Of a stretch of 64,000 nt of DNA, positions 27,784 to 36,441 are shown in pieces. Below the pieces are notes generated by a model. The model saw nothing but the letters and a program-made list of their open reading frames with translations. It made no database searches and was not told the DNA's origin. Position 1 is the first letter of the stretch. Each line of letters starts with the position of its first letter. Made by a program: the position numbers and the translations under genes. Source of the DNA: Halobacillus andaensis (GTDB lineage Bacteria > Bacillota > Bacilli > Bacillales > Halobacillaceae); contig NZ_BMEL01000003.1 in NCBI RefSeq assembly GCF_014636475.1, positions 124,001 through 188,000 on the forward strand, in the 5' to 3' direction.

Positions 27784-28536
27784 TTAATTAAAGAAATTTT
27801 CCATCTCAAAATGTTCTGTTAAAGGGAGAACTCTACCTTCTCGATCCCAATCCTGATATTCATTTAAAATCCAATCTACATCGTTATTCGCTCGAACTTC
27901 TACCAGGAATTCAACGGCAAGGTAACTTCGCCAATAATCGAACATTTTATTGATTAAGTCATTCCCTTGATAAGCACCTCTACCGAACTCTTCTAAAGAG
28001 TGGGTGCCATATTGCTCCTTGTAAACTTCCACTAATTCCAATTCAATCGTTGTTATTTCTTTAAACTCCTCTTCACTTAAGACTAATTTCCTCGATAAAT
28101 ACTCACACATTCCTTCTTCGAACCAACTATTGTCCACTTTTTCAACTTTATCTTTATCCACGAATACATTTGAATACCTGGTTAACTGATGAGCCAATAT
28201 CGTAAATAAATAGTCCTCGGAACAATTCTCATAAAAACTTTTAATTTCAGGAATGTTGTGTTCCTCTATTTGGTTGATTAGTAACTTTCGCCACGCAGGT
28301 AAATCAGGTGAAACATAAATGACATCCCTATTCGTATAGGCCGGGACTGGAAGATCAGAAAATACAGTGGTCGCTATATCTTCTGATGTCCAAACAACTC
28401 CTTTTGGTAAATTGGTTAAGGAATATTTATCTTCCAAAATGTGTTGGTACTCTTCTAATTTCCCGCTAAACCTTTCAATTACATCTCGGTACTTGCCATA
28501 TTCTTCTTTTGTTTCAAAAGCATAGATTTGCTTCAT
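27784..28536 (-). CDS. Hypothetical protein with degenerate zinc-peptidase-like core
   Basis: A 250-residue soluble protein with no signal peptide. I do not recognise the family. The middle reads AHQLTRYSNVF followed ~30 residues later by WFEEGMCEYLSRK, an arrangement like gluzincin peptidases (HExxH ... E), but the HExxH position is HQLTR, so the catalytic Glu and second His are missing. It may be an inactive relative that binds rather than cuts. The ATG has AAGGAGGA. It is monocistronic with a terminator downstream. Confidence 0.6.
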   Translation of the reverse strand: MKQIYAFETKEEYGKYRDVIERFSGKLEEYQHILEDKYSLTNLPKGVVWTSEDIATTVFSDLPVPAYTNRDVIYVSPDLPAWRKLLINQIEEHNIPEIKSFYENCSEDYLFTILAHQLTRYSNVFVDKDKVEKVDNSWFEEGMCEYLSRKLVLSEEEFKEITTIELELVEVYKEQYGTHSLEEFGRGAYQGNDLINKMFDYWRSYLAVEFLVEVRANNDVDWILNEYQDWDREGRVLPLTEHFEMENFFN

Positions 28537-28977
28537 TTGAGAAGTCCTCCTTATGAAAACCGAAAAACCTTACCACCTGTATTTATTAAATCAGTCGATT
28601 CGTCCAAAACAGAACGACTTACTTGTTTCAGCCCAACAAAAAAGACGCTCCCCATCTTCCCGAAAGCGTCCATTGATATCAAAACTGGCAGCTCAATCCT
28701 TGAACTACGCTTCTATTTACATACGACTATATTTTTTAAAACTCCTGTCACTTCTATGCTAATAAACTTCAGCGAATAGTATGACTATAACTTTAATTGT
28801 ATCACAGTTTATCTATTAACCCCATGATAAGACTTACAGGTTTAGGTAATTCTCTCTGTGCGGGAATCACCACAAACTTTTCTCCTAGGGTCAGGTCTCT
28901 TCACAATACTAGGATGCTGTACCTAAAGTTTCTTTACGGTGCAAAAAAAGTTTCCACCATATATACGTCTTATCTCC
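28537..28977. other. Intergenic stretch, no convincing gene
   Basis: Short frames here have poor codon use and no ribosome-binding sites. A weak hairpin (GACGCT ... AGCGTC, about 28650-28676) is the only structure seen; it may be the terminator of the FAD oxidoreductase gene or a remnant. Confidence 0.5.
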
Positions 28978-30066
28978 CTAGGTCTGCCGACTGAAAGGAT
29001 GGAGCACTCTACTCAAAATTTTAAATAAGTTAATCTTTTTACTCGTAATCAAGTCAGCCACCAATGCATGGTCTAATGACTTATTGAGACGGTCCAATTG
29101 TTTGTTATCCATTTTTTCGATCGCTCTGCGAAGGGTAAGAGAGTCATGATAAGACTGATACAAAGGCTGAACAAGTTTCTCATAGCTACCTATCCCAGCG
29201 ATGTCATGAGCCGCATAAATTCCCGTCAGCATCGATTCGAATTGTCCAAAACCAAAAACAGGCTTAATCGCTCCCCAACAATTCCCAACAAAAAATGTAT
29301 TCCCAATCCTTGCAGTCTTTGTAGTTCCTATTCGATAATCTTCAAGAGAATAGTCATTAATAATTTTAAAATCCTGATCCAGCCTTCTTGAGCATTCAGC
29401 TAAAAACTTTCCCCACAATTGCTCTTTGTCCAGCCCTTCATTTTCTGGATACTGAGGGTACACTAATACAATTGTCGCTTCTTGATCAGAATGGGGAAGT
29501 ATATACCCCATTCCTTTTGGAGCATAATCGTTGTTAAAAAAAACATGGACTTCGGTCTTATCAAAATCCCCCTCAATGACTGCCCCTCTAAAACTAGCCT
29601 TGAAAGCTACATCATACGGCTGTAACTTCTTCGTATCCAACGCGTCTCCCGTAGCCATAACCACATGAGTGTAACCTTTGGAAATCTCATCATAACTAGC
29701 ATTCTGATTATATGTTATGCTGCCTTTAAGCTGGCTGGCAAGCTGCTTCTCATAAGATTCAGGATGCTTCCCCCTCATATTAGTAAAGCCTAAGTGTCCT
29801 TCAAGGCAAGAAGTTTCTTTCTCTGAATAAACGTACAGTTTTTGAATGTTACTTGAGGGTTTAAGGTGAATATCGTGATTTTCAGACAGAAATTTAACCG
29901 CATCATCAAACGGTGTATGAAACATGGAAAACATCGCCTCTGCAATGACAAAACGATCTCCGACCATACTCCGCTTTTCATAAATATCCGCTTCATATCC
30001 GTATTTTTCCAAAGTCAGAGCACAAGCAAGTCCTGATAGCCCTGCACCCATGATCGCTATGTTCAC
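28978..30066 (-). CDS. NAD(P)/FAD-dependent oxidoreductase
   Basis: About 362 residues of the glutathione-reductase-type FAD fold. The N-terminus has the dinucleotide motif GAGLSGLACAL followed by an acidic strand end (ADIYEKR), and residues around 245-260 read GNTFFVGNCWGAIKPVFGFG, the second FAD-binding segment. It resembles lycopene-cyclase or geranylgeranyl-reductase-like monooxygenases, but I cannot name the substrate. I chose the GTG at 30066, preceded by GGGGTG; a frame to 30195 adds an unrelated leader that reaches the tRNA terminator. It is the last chromosomal gene before the integrative element. Confidence 0.75.
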   Translation of the reverse strand: MNIAIMGAGLSGLACALTLEKYGYEADIYEKRSMVGDRFVIAEAMFSMFHTPFDDAVKFLSENHDIHLKPSSNIQKLYVYSEKETSCLEGHLGFTNMRGKHPESYEKQLASQLKGSITYNQNASYDEISKGYTHVVMATGDALDTKKLQPYDVAFKASFRGAVIEGDFDKTEVHVFFNNDYAPKGMGYILPHSDQEATIVLVYPQYPENEGLDKEQLWGKFLAECSRRLDQDFKIINDYSLEDYRIGTTKTARIGNTFFVGNCWGAIKPVFGFGQFESMLTGIYAAHDIAGIGSYEKLVQPLYQSYHDSLTLRRAIEKMDNKQLDRLNKSLDHALVADLITSKKINLFKILSRVLHPFSRQT

Positions 30067-30199
30067 ATGTACACCCCGCCTCTTGTTTAGATTGGGTTTA
30101 GTATGGTGCTTAGCGATAAGGTCTATACACATAATAATACCAGCAAATTCCACTGATGTTTTATGTTGAGCGAGACAGGTAGTAAAAAAAGACATAAGA

Positions 30200-30224
30200 A
30201 AAACCCTTGCGCCGCAAGGGTTTT
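30200..30224 (-). terminator. Original tRNA-Ala terminator, displaced by the element
   Basis: AAAACCCTTGC-GCC-GCAAGGGTTTT, with a T-run on the minus strand. It directly follows the displaced tRNA 3' fragment. Without the element it would end the tRNA-Ala transcript. Confidence 0.8.
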
Positions 30225-30271
30225 ATTAGTGGAGCATAGCGGGCTCGAACCGCTGACCTCTACACTGCCAG
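30224..30271. repeat. attL: 48-bp direct repeat, displaced tRNA-Ala 3' half
   Basis: Identical over 48 bp to 43680-43727. It contains the tRNA-Ala sequence from the anticodon loop (CTGCCAG on the plus strand) to the 3' end plus 6 bp. The tRNA 5' half is absent here, so this is the non-functional remnant left by integration. Confidence 0.92.
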
Positions 30272-30365
30272 AGTGAGTTAATACATATGACTATAACAGT
30301 TTCGACTTATTATTGTTGATATAACAGTAACTACTTTATTATCTCGTCTGCTTCATTTTATATTA

Positions 30366-30407
30366 TTGGGGACGAAATGTGTGAAATCGTCCCCATGTCG
30401 TCCCCAA
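30366..30407. promoter_or_regulatory. Candidate integrase arm-type sites, left end
   Basis: TCGTCCCCA(A/T) occurs twice in direct orientation 11 bp apart (30387 and 30398), with an inverted copy TTGGGGACGA at 30366-30375. The same 11-bp-spaced pair is found near the right end. The position, about 100 bp inside attL, is where tyrosine integrases bind with their N-terminal arm domain. Confidence 0.65.
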
Positions 30408-30749
30408 TAGTCTCCATTCATTTTTATTACCACAACTATCTCTTAATATGTCCTTCTCTAATATCCTGGTTGTTCTTTTACAGAAGTTTCCTTTTAGGGT
30501 GTAAGAAATGTAAGGATGATTAAGTTTAACAGCCGATCCCCATAACTACGCGCGTATGTAATTCAACATTCTTCAACAGCCTATAAAACTAATTCATTGC
30601 TCACATTTGCAACTATTAAGGGGACAGCGCCAGAGTCACTATATATAATTTCACTCTCACATTTTCCAACATTTCTAATTGTATGGTAATAATCGTACAA
30701 GTAATATTCTCGCATTGAATTTCAGTATTCATGTAAGGATCTAACAGTT

Positions 30750-31469
30750 TTACTCGTAATTAACCTTCTTCATTCTCAAAGTAGATATTTTATCCTTATC
30801 AATTTTCCTTGCAATATCCCTTATATCTCCTAAATTTATGAACACATCATTTTCTTCTATACTCTTAAGAACCACTCTAAATTCTTTTTGAAATTCAAAA
30901 GACTTTCTTTTATAGAATAAAGCATCTGCTGGATCTTTTTCATAGTCCTCTAAAGCAAGAGGATGAGGTTCTTTCCGTTCATCATAGTAATGAACTAACC
31001 CCCTTTTCATAGAAAAACCAGCATCCTTTATAGCTTTATCAAGACGCTCAGCAAATTGAGATGGATTTATAAAAATTACATCTTTGTCACCAAACTGTTT
31101 TTCTAGTTCATCAACTATTTCAGGTTTGATTTTTCTGAACCCATTTTCCTCATAAAAGTCATTCTCCATTGTTAAGTAAACAAAGCAACATATAGGTATA
31201 CCTCTAATTCCTTCATAGCTTCTAAAAAATGCTCCAGAACTTACCATTAAAGGCGGTATTTTCTCACCATTTTCAGTTTCTATTAATATCATACTATTGT
31301 CACCCATTTTATCACTCCAAGAACCTTCTCTTGAATCTCCAATTCCTTTATTGTTTTCTTTTTTTTCCAAATCTATAAAATATCCACTACGACAAAAGAA
31401 TAACTCTCCATCTAAAGTAGATTCAGTAAACTGGCTATCTACAAATTTTAAAATTATACCTACACTCAT
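30750..31469 (-). CDS. Hypothetical element cargo protein
   Basis: A 239-residue soluble protein near the left end. I do not recognise it firmly. Its start, with short strands around FFCRSGYFIDLEKKE and GIGDSREGSW and a later FQKEFRVVL segment, resembles a family of mobile-element proteins of unknown function that share a GDxxEG motif. The ATG has AGAGGAGGA. It is separated from the replication operon by two terminators and ~280 bp, so it has its own promoter and is likely cargo. The left-edge location suggests an accessory function such as phage resistance, but nothing proves that. Confidence 0.6.
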   Translation of the reverse strand: MSVGIILKFVDSQFTESTLDGELFFCRSGYFIDLEKKENNKGIGDSREGSWSDKMGDNSMILIETENGEKIPPLMVSSGAFFRSYEGIRGIPICCFVYLTMENDFYEENGFRKIKPEIVDELEKQFGDKDVIFINPSQFAERLDKAIKDAGFSMKRGLVHYYDERKEPHPLALEDYEKDPADALFYKRKSFEFQKEFRVVLKSIEENDVFINLGDIRDIARKIDKDKISTLRMKKVNYE

Positions 31470-31584
31470 TTAATTCCTCCTCTTAATAGTGACAACACCT
31501 TAATTATACCAATACTCTCCTTCCTACAAAATTAAGCATAAGAATGTTAGCTTTTGTTAGCATCAAACATTATTAAATGAGTGC

Positions 31585-31623
31585 AAAACGCTCCTTTTGC
31601 TGCACCCTTTTTAGGAGCGTTTT
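31585..31623. terminator. Hairpin terminator between cargo and replication operon
   Basis: AAAACGCTCCT pairs with AGGAGCGTTTT across a ~17-nt loop. The stem is AT-rich at its base on both sides, so it could stop transcription from either direction. Confidence 0.65.
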
Positions 31624-31737
31624 AAAGTCACAACTCTTGTAATGAAGCCACTTTAATCAAGTATTCGGGTTGTTTTGTGTTTGTTTCGTTTGTTTTGTAA
31701 ATACACGGAAAGTACTCCATTACATTTATCCAAATAA

Positions 31738-31773
31738 AAAGAGGGGGTGTTTTGAAACACCTCCCATCCCCTC
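31738..31773 (-). terminator. Terminator of the element's replication operon
   Basis: On the minus strand GAGGGG and CCCCTC close an outer stem, with an inner GGTGTTT/AAACACC pair, followed by TTTTTATTTG. It lies just after the last small gene of the operon. Confidence 0.75.
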
Positions 31774-31780
31774 GTTATAT

Positions 31781-31999
31781 TTACTTAATAATACGAGCAT
31801 TCCTTGCCATTTCTAAGCGGCTTTTTGGTTTTTCTTTAACCTCATCCTTTACTTCATTGATAGCTTTAATGACTTCCTTATTATTTTTTGTTTCCTCATT
31901 AGCTTCATTCAGGGAAGTACGTATTACCTCTAAGGTCTTATCATCAAGATAGCTTTCTTTTAGGATTTGTTGGATTACATTATCTACGTCAATACTCAT
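31781..31999 (-). CDS. Small hypothetical protein, end of the element operon
   Basis: 72 residues, hydrophilic and helical with many Glu, Asn and Lys, and a basic C-terminus (KPKSRLEMARNARIIK). No recognised domain. It starts 2 bp after the stop of the preceding gene, with AAAGGAGAGG inside that gene's end, so it is translated as part of the operon. Function unknown. Confidence 0.7.
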   Translation of the reverse strand: MSIDVDNVIQQILKESYLDDKTLEVIRTSLNEANEETKNNKEVIKAINEVKDEVKEKPKSRLEMARNARIIK

Positions 32000-32001
32000 T
32001 A

Positions 32002-32595
32002 TTAAACCTCTCCTTTAGCGATACTGTTAAAGCTGTTTGCTGTTATAGCAAGATCATTGATATGCAATTTTAATTCCCCACCATGAAAGTAGCGATCTAA
32101 CACTGCTCTAACTTGATGGCCGCCATATTTATTAAGCTCGGATTTATCCCAATCAATCATGTTGAAAATACCTTCATATTTCCTTATTTCACTTTCATAA
32201 TCACTCTTTAAATCATAGAGTTTTAATACTTTTTGAGCGTATTCTTGTCGATCTGCTTGCAGTTCTTTTACAAAATCATCTATTAACAGTTGATGTTTAT
32301 TCAAGATGGCAGGAGCCTGCTTTACTACCTCCCCAGCTTTCTCTCTTATAACATTCGAATTAACCTCTTTAACTGTAGAAAGCTTATACCTATTTGCTTC
32401 TAGACTTTCTTCCAGCTCTTTTATCTGAGGATATAAATTATCCGCTTTATTATCATCTCCATCAGAAACTAATTGCTTGTATTGCTCTCTCATTATAGGT
32501 AAGTGCTTTTCCCCATCTTTAATTTTCTTCTCTAACTCCTCTATCCGATCTTTACCATTTTTCTTAAATTTATAGAATTCCTGAACTGTTGTCAT
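32002..32595 (-). CDS. Coiled-coil hypothetical protein of the element
   Basis: 197 residues. Residues ~10-75 form a strong coiled coil (IEELEKKIKDGEKH and similar heptads); a second helical part and a short C-terminal domain (DKSELNKYGGHQVRAVLDRY) follow. No known family is recognised. Its ATG overlaps the stop of the upstream gene by 4 bp. Such a protein could be a scaffold or interference factor, but this is only inference. Confidence 0.68.
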   Translation of the reverse strand: MTTVQEFYKFKKNGKDRIEELEKKIKDGEKHLPIMREQYKQLVSDGDDNKADNLYPQIKELEESLEANRYKLSTVKEVNSNVIREKAGEVVKQAPAILNKHQLLIDDFVKELQADRQEYAQKVLKLYDLKSDYESEIRKYEGIFNMIDWDKSELNKYGGHQVRAVLDRYFHGGELKLHINDLAITANSFNSIAKGEV

Positions 32596-32975
32596 TTATG
32601 CTTCATCCCCCTGTTATTGGTATCATTCACCTGTAGTAATAACGTTTGAACTTCTCGATCTGACAATTTACTTGTATCAATATAACGCTCTAGATCTTCT
32701 CTTGTATTCACCCTCTGCACCCCTAGCACGCCATGATAAAATGATACATTCTCAATACATGCTTCCTTCCCTTCAATAATCCAAATGGCTAACTGATCCG
32801 TTCGCATTCCGTTATACTGGATTCCCTCATCATCTATATATTGTGAACGAATCCCTCTCTCATACGATCCAGTATTCAAGTAATGCAGCTGCAATAAATT
32901 AAATCCAATTTTCCTTTCTATAATATTGTAACCATAGTATTTCAGGTATTCATTAGGTGCTATTACATAACTCAT
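32592..32975 (-). CDS. Hypothetical protein of the element
   Basis: 127 residues, mixed alpha/beta, with aromatic-rich segments (NEYLKYYGYNIIERKIGFNLLQLHYLNTG). No recognised motif. It is preceded by a 72-bp gap containing GGAGAAAAT-type sequence near the start and overlaps the coiled-coil gene by 4 bp. Function unknown. Confidence 0.65.
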   Translation of the reverse strand: MSYVIAPNEYLKYYGYNIIERKIGFNLLQLHYLNTGSYERGIRSQYIDDEGIQYNGMRTDQLAIWIIEGKEACIENVSFYHGVLGVQRVNTREDLERYIDTSKLSDREVQTLLLQVNDTNNRGMKHK

Positions 32976-33047
32976 ATTTTCTCCAATAAAACCACCCCCA
33001 TATATTCTTTTAATGGAGAAGAATCTTCCTGGACTGAGATTATGAAT

Positions 33048-33299
33048 CTATGTCAAAATATTGCTTCGTTCCTCAATTTCTTCATATACAGCCGTCCTCA
33101 CATCACTTAATAACCCTTGTGGTTCTGTATCACTGAATTTAGTAGTTAAGTCTTTTAAAGTCTCTGCTGATAAACTACTTAACAATTCACTCCACACGTC
33201 CATAGCTCCCTTTCCTGAACATTCAACATCGTAGCAATTAGTAGCATTTATCAAGCTAATTATGAGATTCTCCCAGGCTTGTGAGGTATCTTGATCCAT
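33048..33299 (-). CDS. Small hypothetical protein of the element
   Basis: 83 residues, acidic and helical, with two Cys residues (NCYDVECSG) that might pair or bind metal. No family recognised. Excellent ribosome-binding site (AAGGAGGA) and a 2-bp gap after the XRE-type gene make it a genuine operon member. Confidence 0.65.
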   Translation of the reverse strand: MDQDTSQAWENLIISLINATNCYDVECSGKGAMDVWSELLSSLSAETLKDLTTKFSDTEPQGLLSDVRTAVYEEIEERSNILT

Positions 33300-33301
33300 T
33301 A

Positions 33302-33493
33302 CTAATCCTCCTTAATAAATAAACCATGCTTTTCAAATAGCTCTTCCATTAGTAAAATTACGTCTTGTGGAATCTTTCGTGCACCTGATTCATACTTAGA
33401 TATGCATTCTCTTGAAAGAGGCACTTTCATAGAAAGGTTAAGCTGCGTCCATCCTTTAGCTTTCCTAGCGAGTGCTATTTGCTCCCCCGTCAT
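33302..33493 (-). CDS. XRE-type helix-turn-helix protein
   Basis: 63 residues forming one Cro/CI-like HTH domain (QIALARKAKGWTQLNLSMKV then SRECISKYESGARKIP). It probably binds DNA as a dimer. AGGGGGA precedes the ATG. It sits inside the replication operon rather than at its promoter, so it may control a late step or another promoter of the element. Confidence 0.82.
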   Translation of the reverse strand: MTGEQIALARKAKGWTQLNLSMKVPLSRECISKYESGARKIPQDVILLMEELFEKHGLFIKED

Positions 33494-33495
33494 AA

Positions 33496-33909
33496 TTAAA
33501 TCCCCCTTTTTTCCTCAATAAAGTTTATATATTTTGCCGTTCGACCTAGTACATTCTGAAAGTTGTCTTTTTCTGCTATGATCTTTACATGGGTAGCTGT
33601 TTTTGTCCCTCTTTGATATGATTCACGCCATGCTGTCCATTCATTGTCTGTACGCTCCATATAAGCCGTGCTGAATGGACTCACTGTCCAGGTATATAAT
33701 TCTCCAGATATTGCTACGATCATGCCTAGCTGCTTTACCTGCTCGTCATACTTAAATAATTCTAAAATGTCTGCCTTATGAGCTCTAACTTTATTAATGA
33801 GGTGGGGATTCAGCCGTTCTCCTTCTAAAATTTTTAACTTTCCTTGAAGCGGCCATAATTCACATCCTGACTTATGGACTTCTTGAATAATTTGGTGAGC
33901 TACGCTCAT
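33496..33909 (-). CDS. Hypothetical protein with TubC_N-like docking segment
   Basis: 137 residues. The first ~50 (GCELWPLQGKLKILEGERL ... HKADILELFK) look like the small TubC N-terminal docking domain seen in some phage and plasmid primase partners; the rest is a small alpha/beta domain ending IEEKRGI. It overlaps the ATPase gene by 4 bp, so it is likely made with it and may dock to the primase-helicase. No enzymatic motif. Confidence 0.62.
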   Translation of the reverse strand: MSVAHQIIQEVHKSGCELWPLQGKLKILEGERLNPHLINKVRAHKADILELFKYDEQVKQLGMIVAISGELYTWTVSPFSTAYMERTDNEWTAWRESYQRGTKTATHVKIIAEKDNFQNVLGRTAKYINFIEEKRGI

Positions 33910-35552
33910 ATCTCCACATCCTTATAGGCATTTTTAGAAAGACTACCTTTATGACTGTTAAATGTGTCACCACCGTCACTATCCCTTCTATGACTAGGTT
34001 CATTGATGACGGTTGGATTATTCACTATGTCACCCCTATTTTTAGAGCTGTCATCTTCATCTGTATTTATTAGATTTTCTATACGAATTAACCCTCTATG
34101 TTTTTTCGTTCTTGGAAGTTCAGTAATTATAATTCCTTTAGTTTTTAATCCTGGGGCTATTCGTCTTAACCATTCTTTTAACTTGTTAACTGATGGCCAA
34201 GCTTTACTCTTCTTAACTCGTTCATCCCCTGCATAATTAGAAAGATTTGCTAAAGTTTCAGATGAAGTAGCTTCCCAGACTGATCTATACTCCATAAACT
34301 CCAATACAGCCACAGCAAGAGGATTACTCTCCAATCCTTGTTCAATTGCATCACTACGGTTTCGGTTATAAACGTCCATGAATTCCCCTTTATACCAACC
34401 CAACGTTCGTTCTGCAGCGGTTGCCCATAATGCAAAGTCCGCTAATCGAGGCTTGCTATCTAAATAAGTGTTGCTAATCTCACTTAGAGCTCCACTGATA
34501 GCATCCAAAAGAGCTCCCATGATCTGAGGTTTTACTTGTTCAAAACTCGCCCAAAAGGTCTTTTCATCACTTCTCTCATCTTCGGGAATAGAAGGAAGAA
34601 ATAAAACAATCGAACGGTCTAATAAATCCTGTCTCTTTGCTATATCGTCAATACCATTGAGTATGGTGGGACGCATGACATTAAAAGTAGCTTCTTCATC
34701 ATCTGTATATAGCTTCCTTGTAGCCAATCCACCTCCTGTGGATATCTTGCATAAGCCATCACTCAGTACATTGGAAACGCCACTTAAATTATCAAAAGCT
34801 AATACCCATGTACTATTTGCAGCTAAAGACAATTCTTTTTCATCTTTAGGTAAAGTACGTAACGGCATCTCTGAAGGGTCAATTAATGCCCTTAATGCTT
34901 TAGTAGTTGTACTCTTCGCGCTTCCTTGCTCACCTTGAACAGTAAGAATTGGGTAAGGAGAGTTAGGGCGAATAGAGGCTAACAGCCAAGCTGTTATCAT
35001 TTTCCATTGCGTATCATCTTTGTAATTCAAGAAGGGTTTTAAATCGTCAACTCTCCCTCCTTTTTGAGGTATTGGGAGAGGCCTCATGTTGTTTGTGCGT
35101 TTAAAGTAAACAGGGGGCTGATCTATTATATTCCATCCTCCTGAATGAACTTGAATAGCCTGCCAGTCCTTGTTACACAGATCAATGTAGATAGAGTCCT
35201 CATATTCAGCTACTCTTAAATGAACATCGTGCTCCTCACCTTCAAACAAGGCCTTACCTTCCAGAGCACTTAATGTATCCTCTACAGCCTGGCTGCCAGC
35301 TGCTTTCTTAAATTTGTCATAATACTTGTGCTGTAACCATCGTTTAAAATTCCGACTTCTCACTTTTCTAACTTCTTTATGGCCATGGACTGGGATAAGC
35401 GCATAAGCTTCATCATCAGGTGTATGAAAGAGCTCTATATGACTTGCCATTTCTAATAAGAGCTGTGATTGCGTTTTCTTTTCATTCTGTTCAGTAGATT
35501 TCTTTTCAGTGAGTTCCTGAAATTGCTCCATCAAGTCATTCATGGTGTTCAT
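33906..35552 (-). CDS. P-loop ATPase / putative replicative helicase
   Basis: 548 residues. Walker A is GEQGSAKST (207-215), Walker B is WVLAFDN (249-255), and sensor-like residues follow in RPTILNGIDDIAKRQDLLDRSI. This matches the ATPase partner (DUF927/P4-helicase-like) of prim-pol in phages and islands. The N-terminal ~190 residues may bind DNA; an HTH-like region is near 455-475. The poorly conserved C-terminus is encoded by DNA that also carries GTGAC repeats, which may be the replication origin. Ribosome-binding site AGGGGGT. It lies 4 bp after the primase gene. Confidence 0.82.
   Translation of the reverse strand: MNTMNDLMEQFQELTEKKSTEQNEKKTQSQLLLEMASHIELFHTPDDEAYALIPVHGHKEVRKVRSRNFKRWLQHKYYDKFKKAAGSQAVEDTLSALEGKALFEGEEHDVHLRVAEYEDSIYIDLCNKDWQAIQVHSGGWNIIDQPPVYFKRTNNMRPLPIPQKGGRVDDLKPFLNYKDDTQWKMITAWLLASIRPNSPYPILTVQGEQGSAKSTTTKALRALIDPSEMPLRTLPKDEKELSLAANSTWVLAFDNLSGVSNVLSDGLCKISTGGGLATRKLYTDDEEATFNVMRPTILNGIDDIAKRQDLLDRSIVLFLPSIPEDERSDEKTFWASFEQVKPQIMGALLDAISGALSEISNTYLDSKPRLADFALWATAAERTLGWYKGEFMDVYNRNRSDAIEQGLESNPLAVAVLEFMEYRSVWEATSSETLANLSNYAGDERVKKSKAWPSVNKLKEWLRRIAPGLKTKGIIITELPRTKKHRGLIRIENLINTDEDDSSKNRGDIVNNPTVINEPSHRRDSDGGDTFNSHKGSLSKNAYKDVEI
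33966..34033. repeat. GTGAC iteron cluster inside the 3' end of the ATPase gene
   Basis: On the plus strand GTCAC occurs at 33966-33970, 33975-33979 (9-bp phase) and 34029-34033, with related TGAC units of opposite orientation at 34006-34010. The 9-bp-phased motif is the same as in the cluster at 43277-43362. A Rep-binding origin within or after a replication gene is common in satellites. Confidence 0.55.
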
Positions 35553-35556
35553 TTGC

Positions 35557-36408
35557 TTACCCCCTTCCTAGTCGATCGACTTCTTTTTTTAAAATCGACA
35601 TGTAAGTTTTGTCCAGATCATCCTGAGACATAGGGGGATTATTTCGGTCATTCCACATAAGCATAATTTCGTAAGCCACACTCGCATCTAATCGTCTTCT
35701 TAGCAGATATCCAGCAAGAGAAGCAGCTGAATTATTTCTTTCTCCCTCTCCCACACCTTGGATTATGTGTGACCAATGGCTTGAAGGTTTTTTAATAGTT
35801 GATTTTGTTGTTTCTTGCAGTTCTTTTAGTAGCCATTCAGGCATATCGGATAATCGAACCTCTCCTGGTCGACTAGACAATTCCCATTCATACTGATTGC
35901 CACTTATATGATTGCTGGGAGCCAGGACAATATAGCCCCCGTCCCCTCTAATATCTATTCCTGGTTTTACATTGGCTCGATTCCCTAACTGACCAGGATA
36001 ATTGAAAAGTATATGCTTCCCTTTACTTCCTGTGATTGCTTCAACGGTTTTAAAGTGGCCATACTCACTAATCCACTCATCTAATGAAGCTTCACCACCA
36101 TGTCTAGGGTCAATATCTACAGCTATAAATCCACTTTTCTCTCCTGTAGCAGCTCCTATATTGCTGTTTGGCCACTTAGTAAACCAATTTTTTATAACAC
36201 CTTCGTCTGTAGTCGCTTCCTTGACACCACTTTTAACTCTTGGATGCTTTCCTGGGCTTCCACAGTTCAAACGGCCACAAGTACATTGACCTTTTACAAT
36301 AGAATGAAGCGGAAAAACAGACCAATGAAAAAACCTGGCATAAGCAATTGCGGATTCTAGCATTTTTGTTTTCTCAGTTTCATTTTTTGGTATAATAGGT
36401 TTAGACAA
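35557..36408 (-). CDS. Bifunctional primase-polymerase (prim-pol)
   Basis: 283 residues. The prim-pol fold has catalytic acids D98 and D100 in AVDIDPRHGG, the SKGKHILF strand with H132, and D152 in DIRGDGGYIVLAPS. A Cys-rich insert at 42-49 (CTCGRLNC) could bind zinc. The C-terminal ~75 residues look like a PriCT-1 primase domain (GEGERNNSAASLAGYLLRR). It makes primers and short DNA for replication of the element, together with the ATPase downstream. The start is TTG, with AAAGGTGG upstream. Confidence 0.88.
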   Translation of the reverse strand: MSKPIIPKNETEKTKMLESAIAYARFFHWSVFPLHSIVKGQCTCGRLNCGSPGKHPRVKSGVKEATTDEGVIKNWFTKWPNSNIGAATGEKSGFIAVDIDPRHGGEASLDEWISEYGHFKTVEAITGSKGKHILFNYPGQLGNRANVKPGIDIRGDGGYIVLAPSNHISGNQYEWELSSRPGEVRLSDMPEWLLKELQETTKSTIKKPSSHWSHIIQGVGEGERNNSAASLAGYLLRRRLDASVAYEIMLMWNDRNNPPMSQDDLDKTYMSILKKEVDRLGRG

Positions 36409-36441
36409 TTTTATTAACCACCTTTCTACGCCTTTGTTTAT

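Noticed and set aside
28553-28994. Short plus-strand frames between two minus-strand genes
   Set aside because: No ribosome-binding sites, biased low-complexity translation and no recognised motifs.
30067-30195. N-terminal extension of the FAD oxidoreductase
   Set aside because: It precedes the dinucleotide motif by an unrelated leader that reaches the tRNA terminator; GTG at 30066 has GGGGTG upstream.
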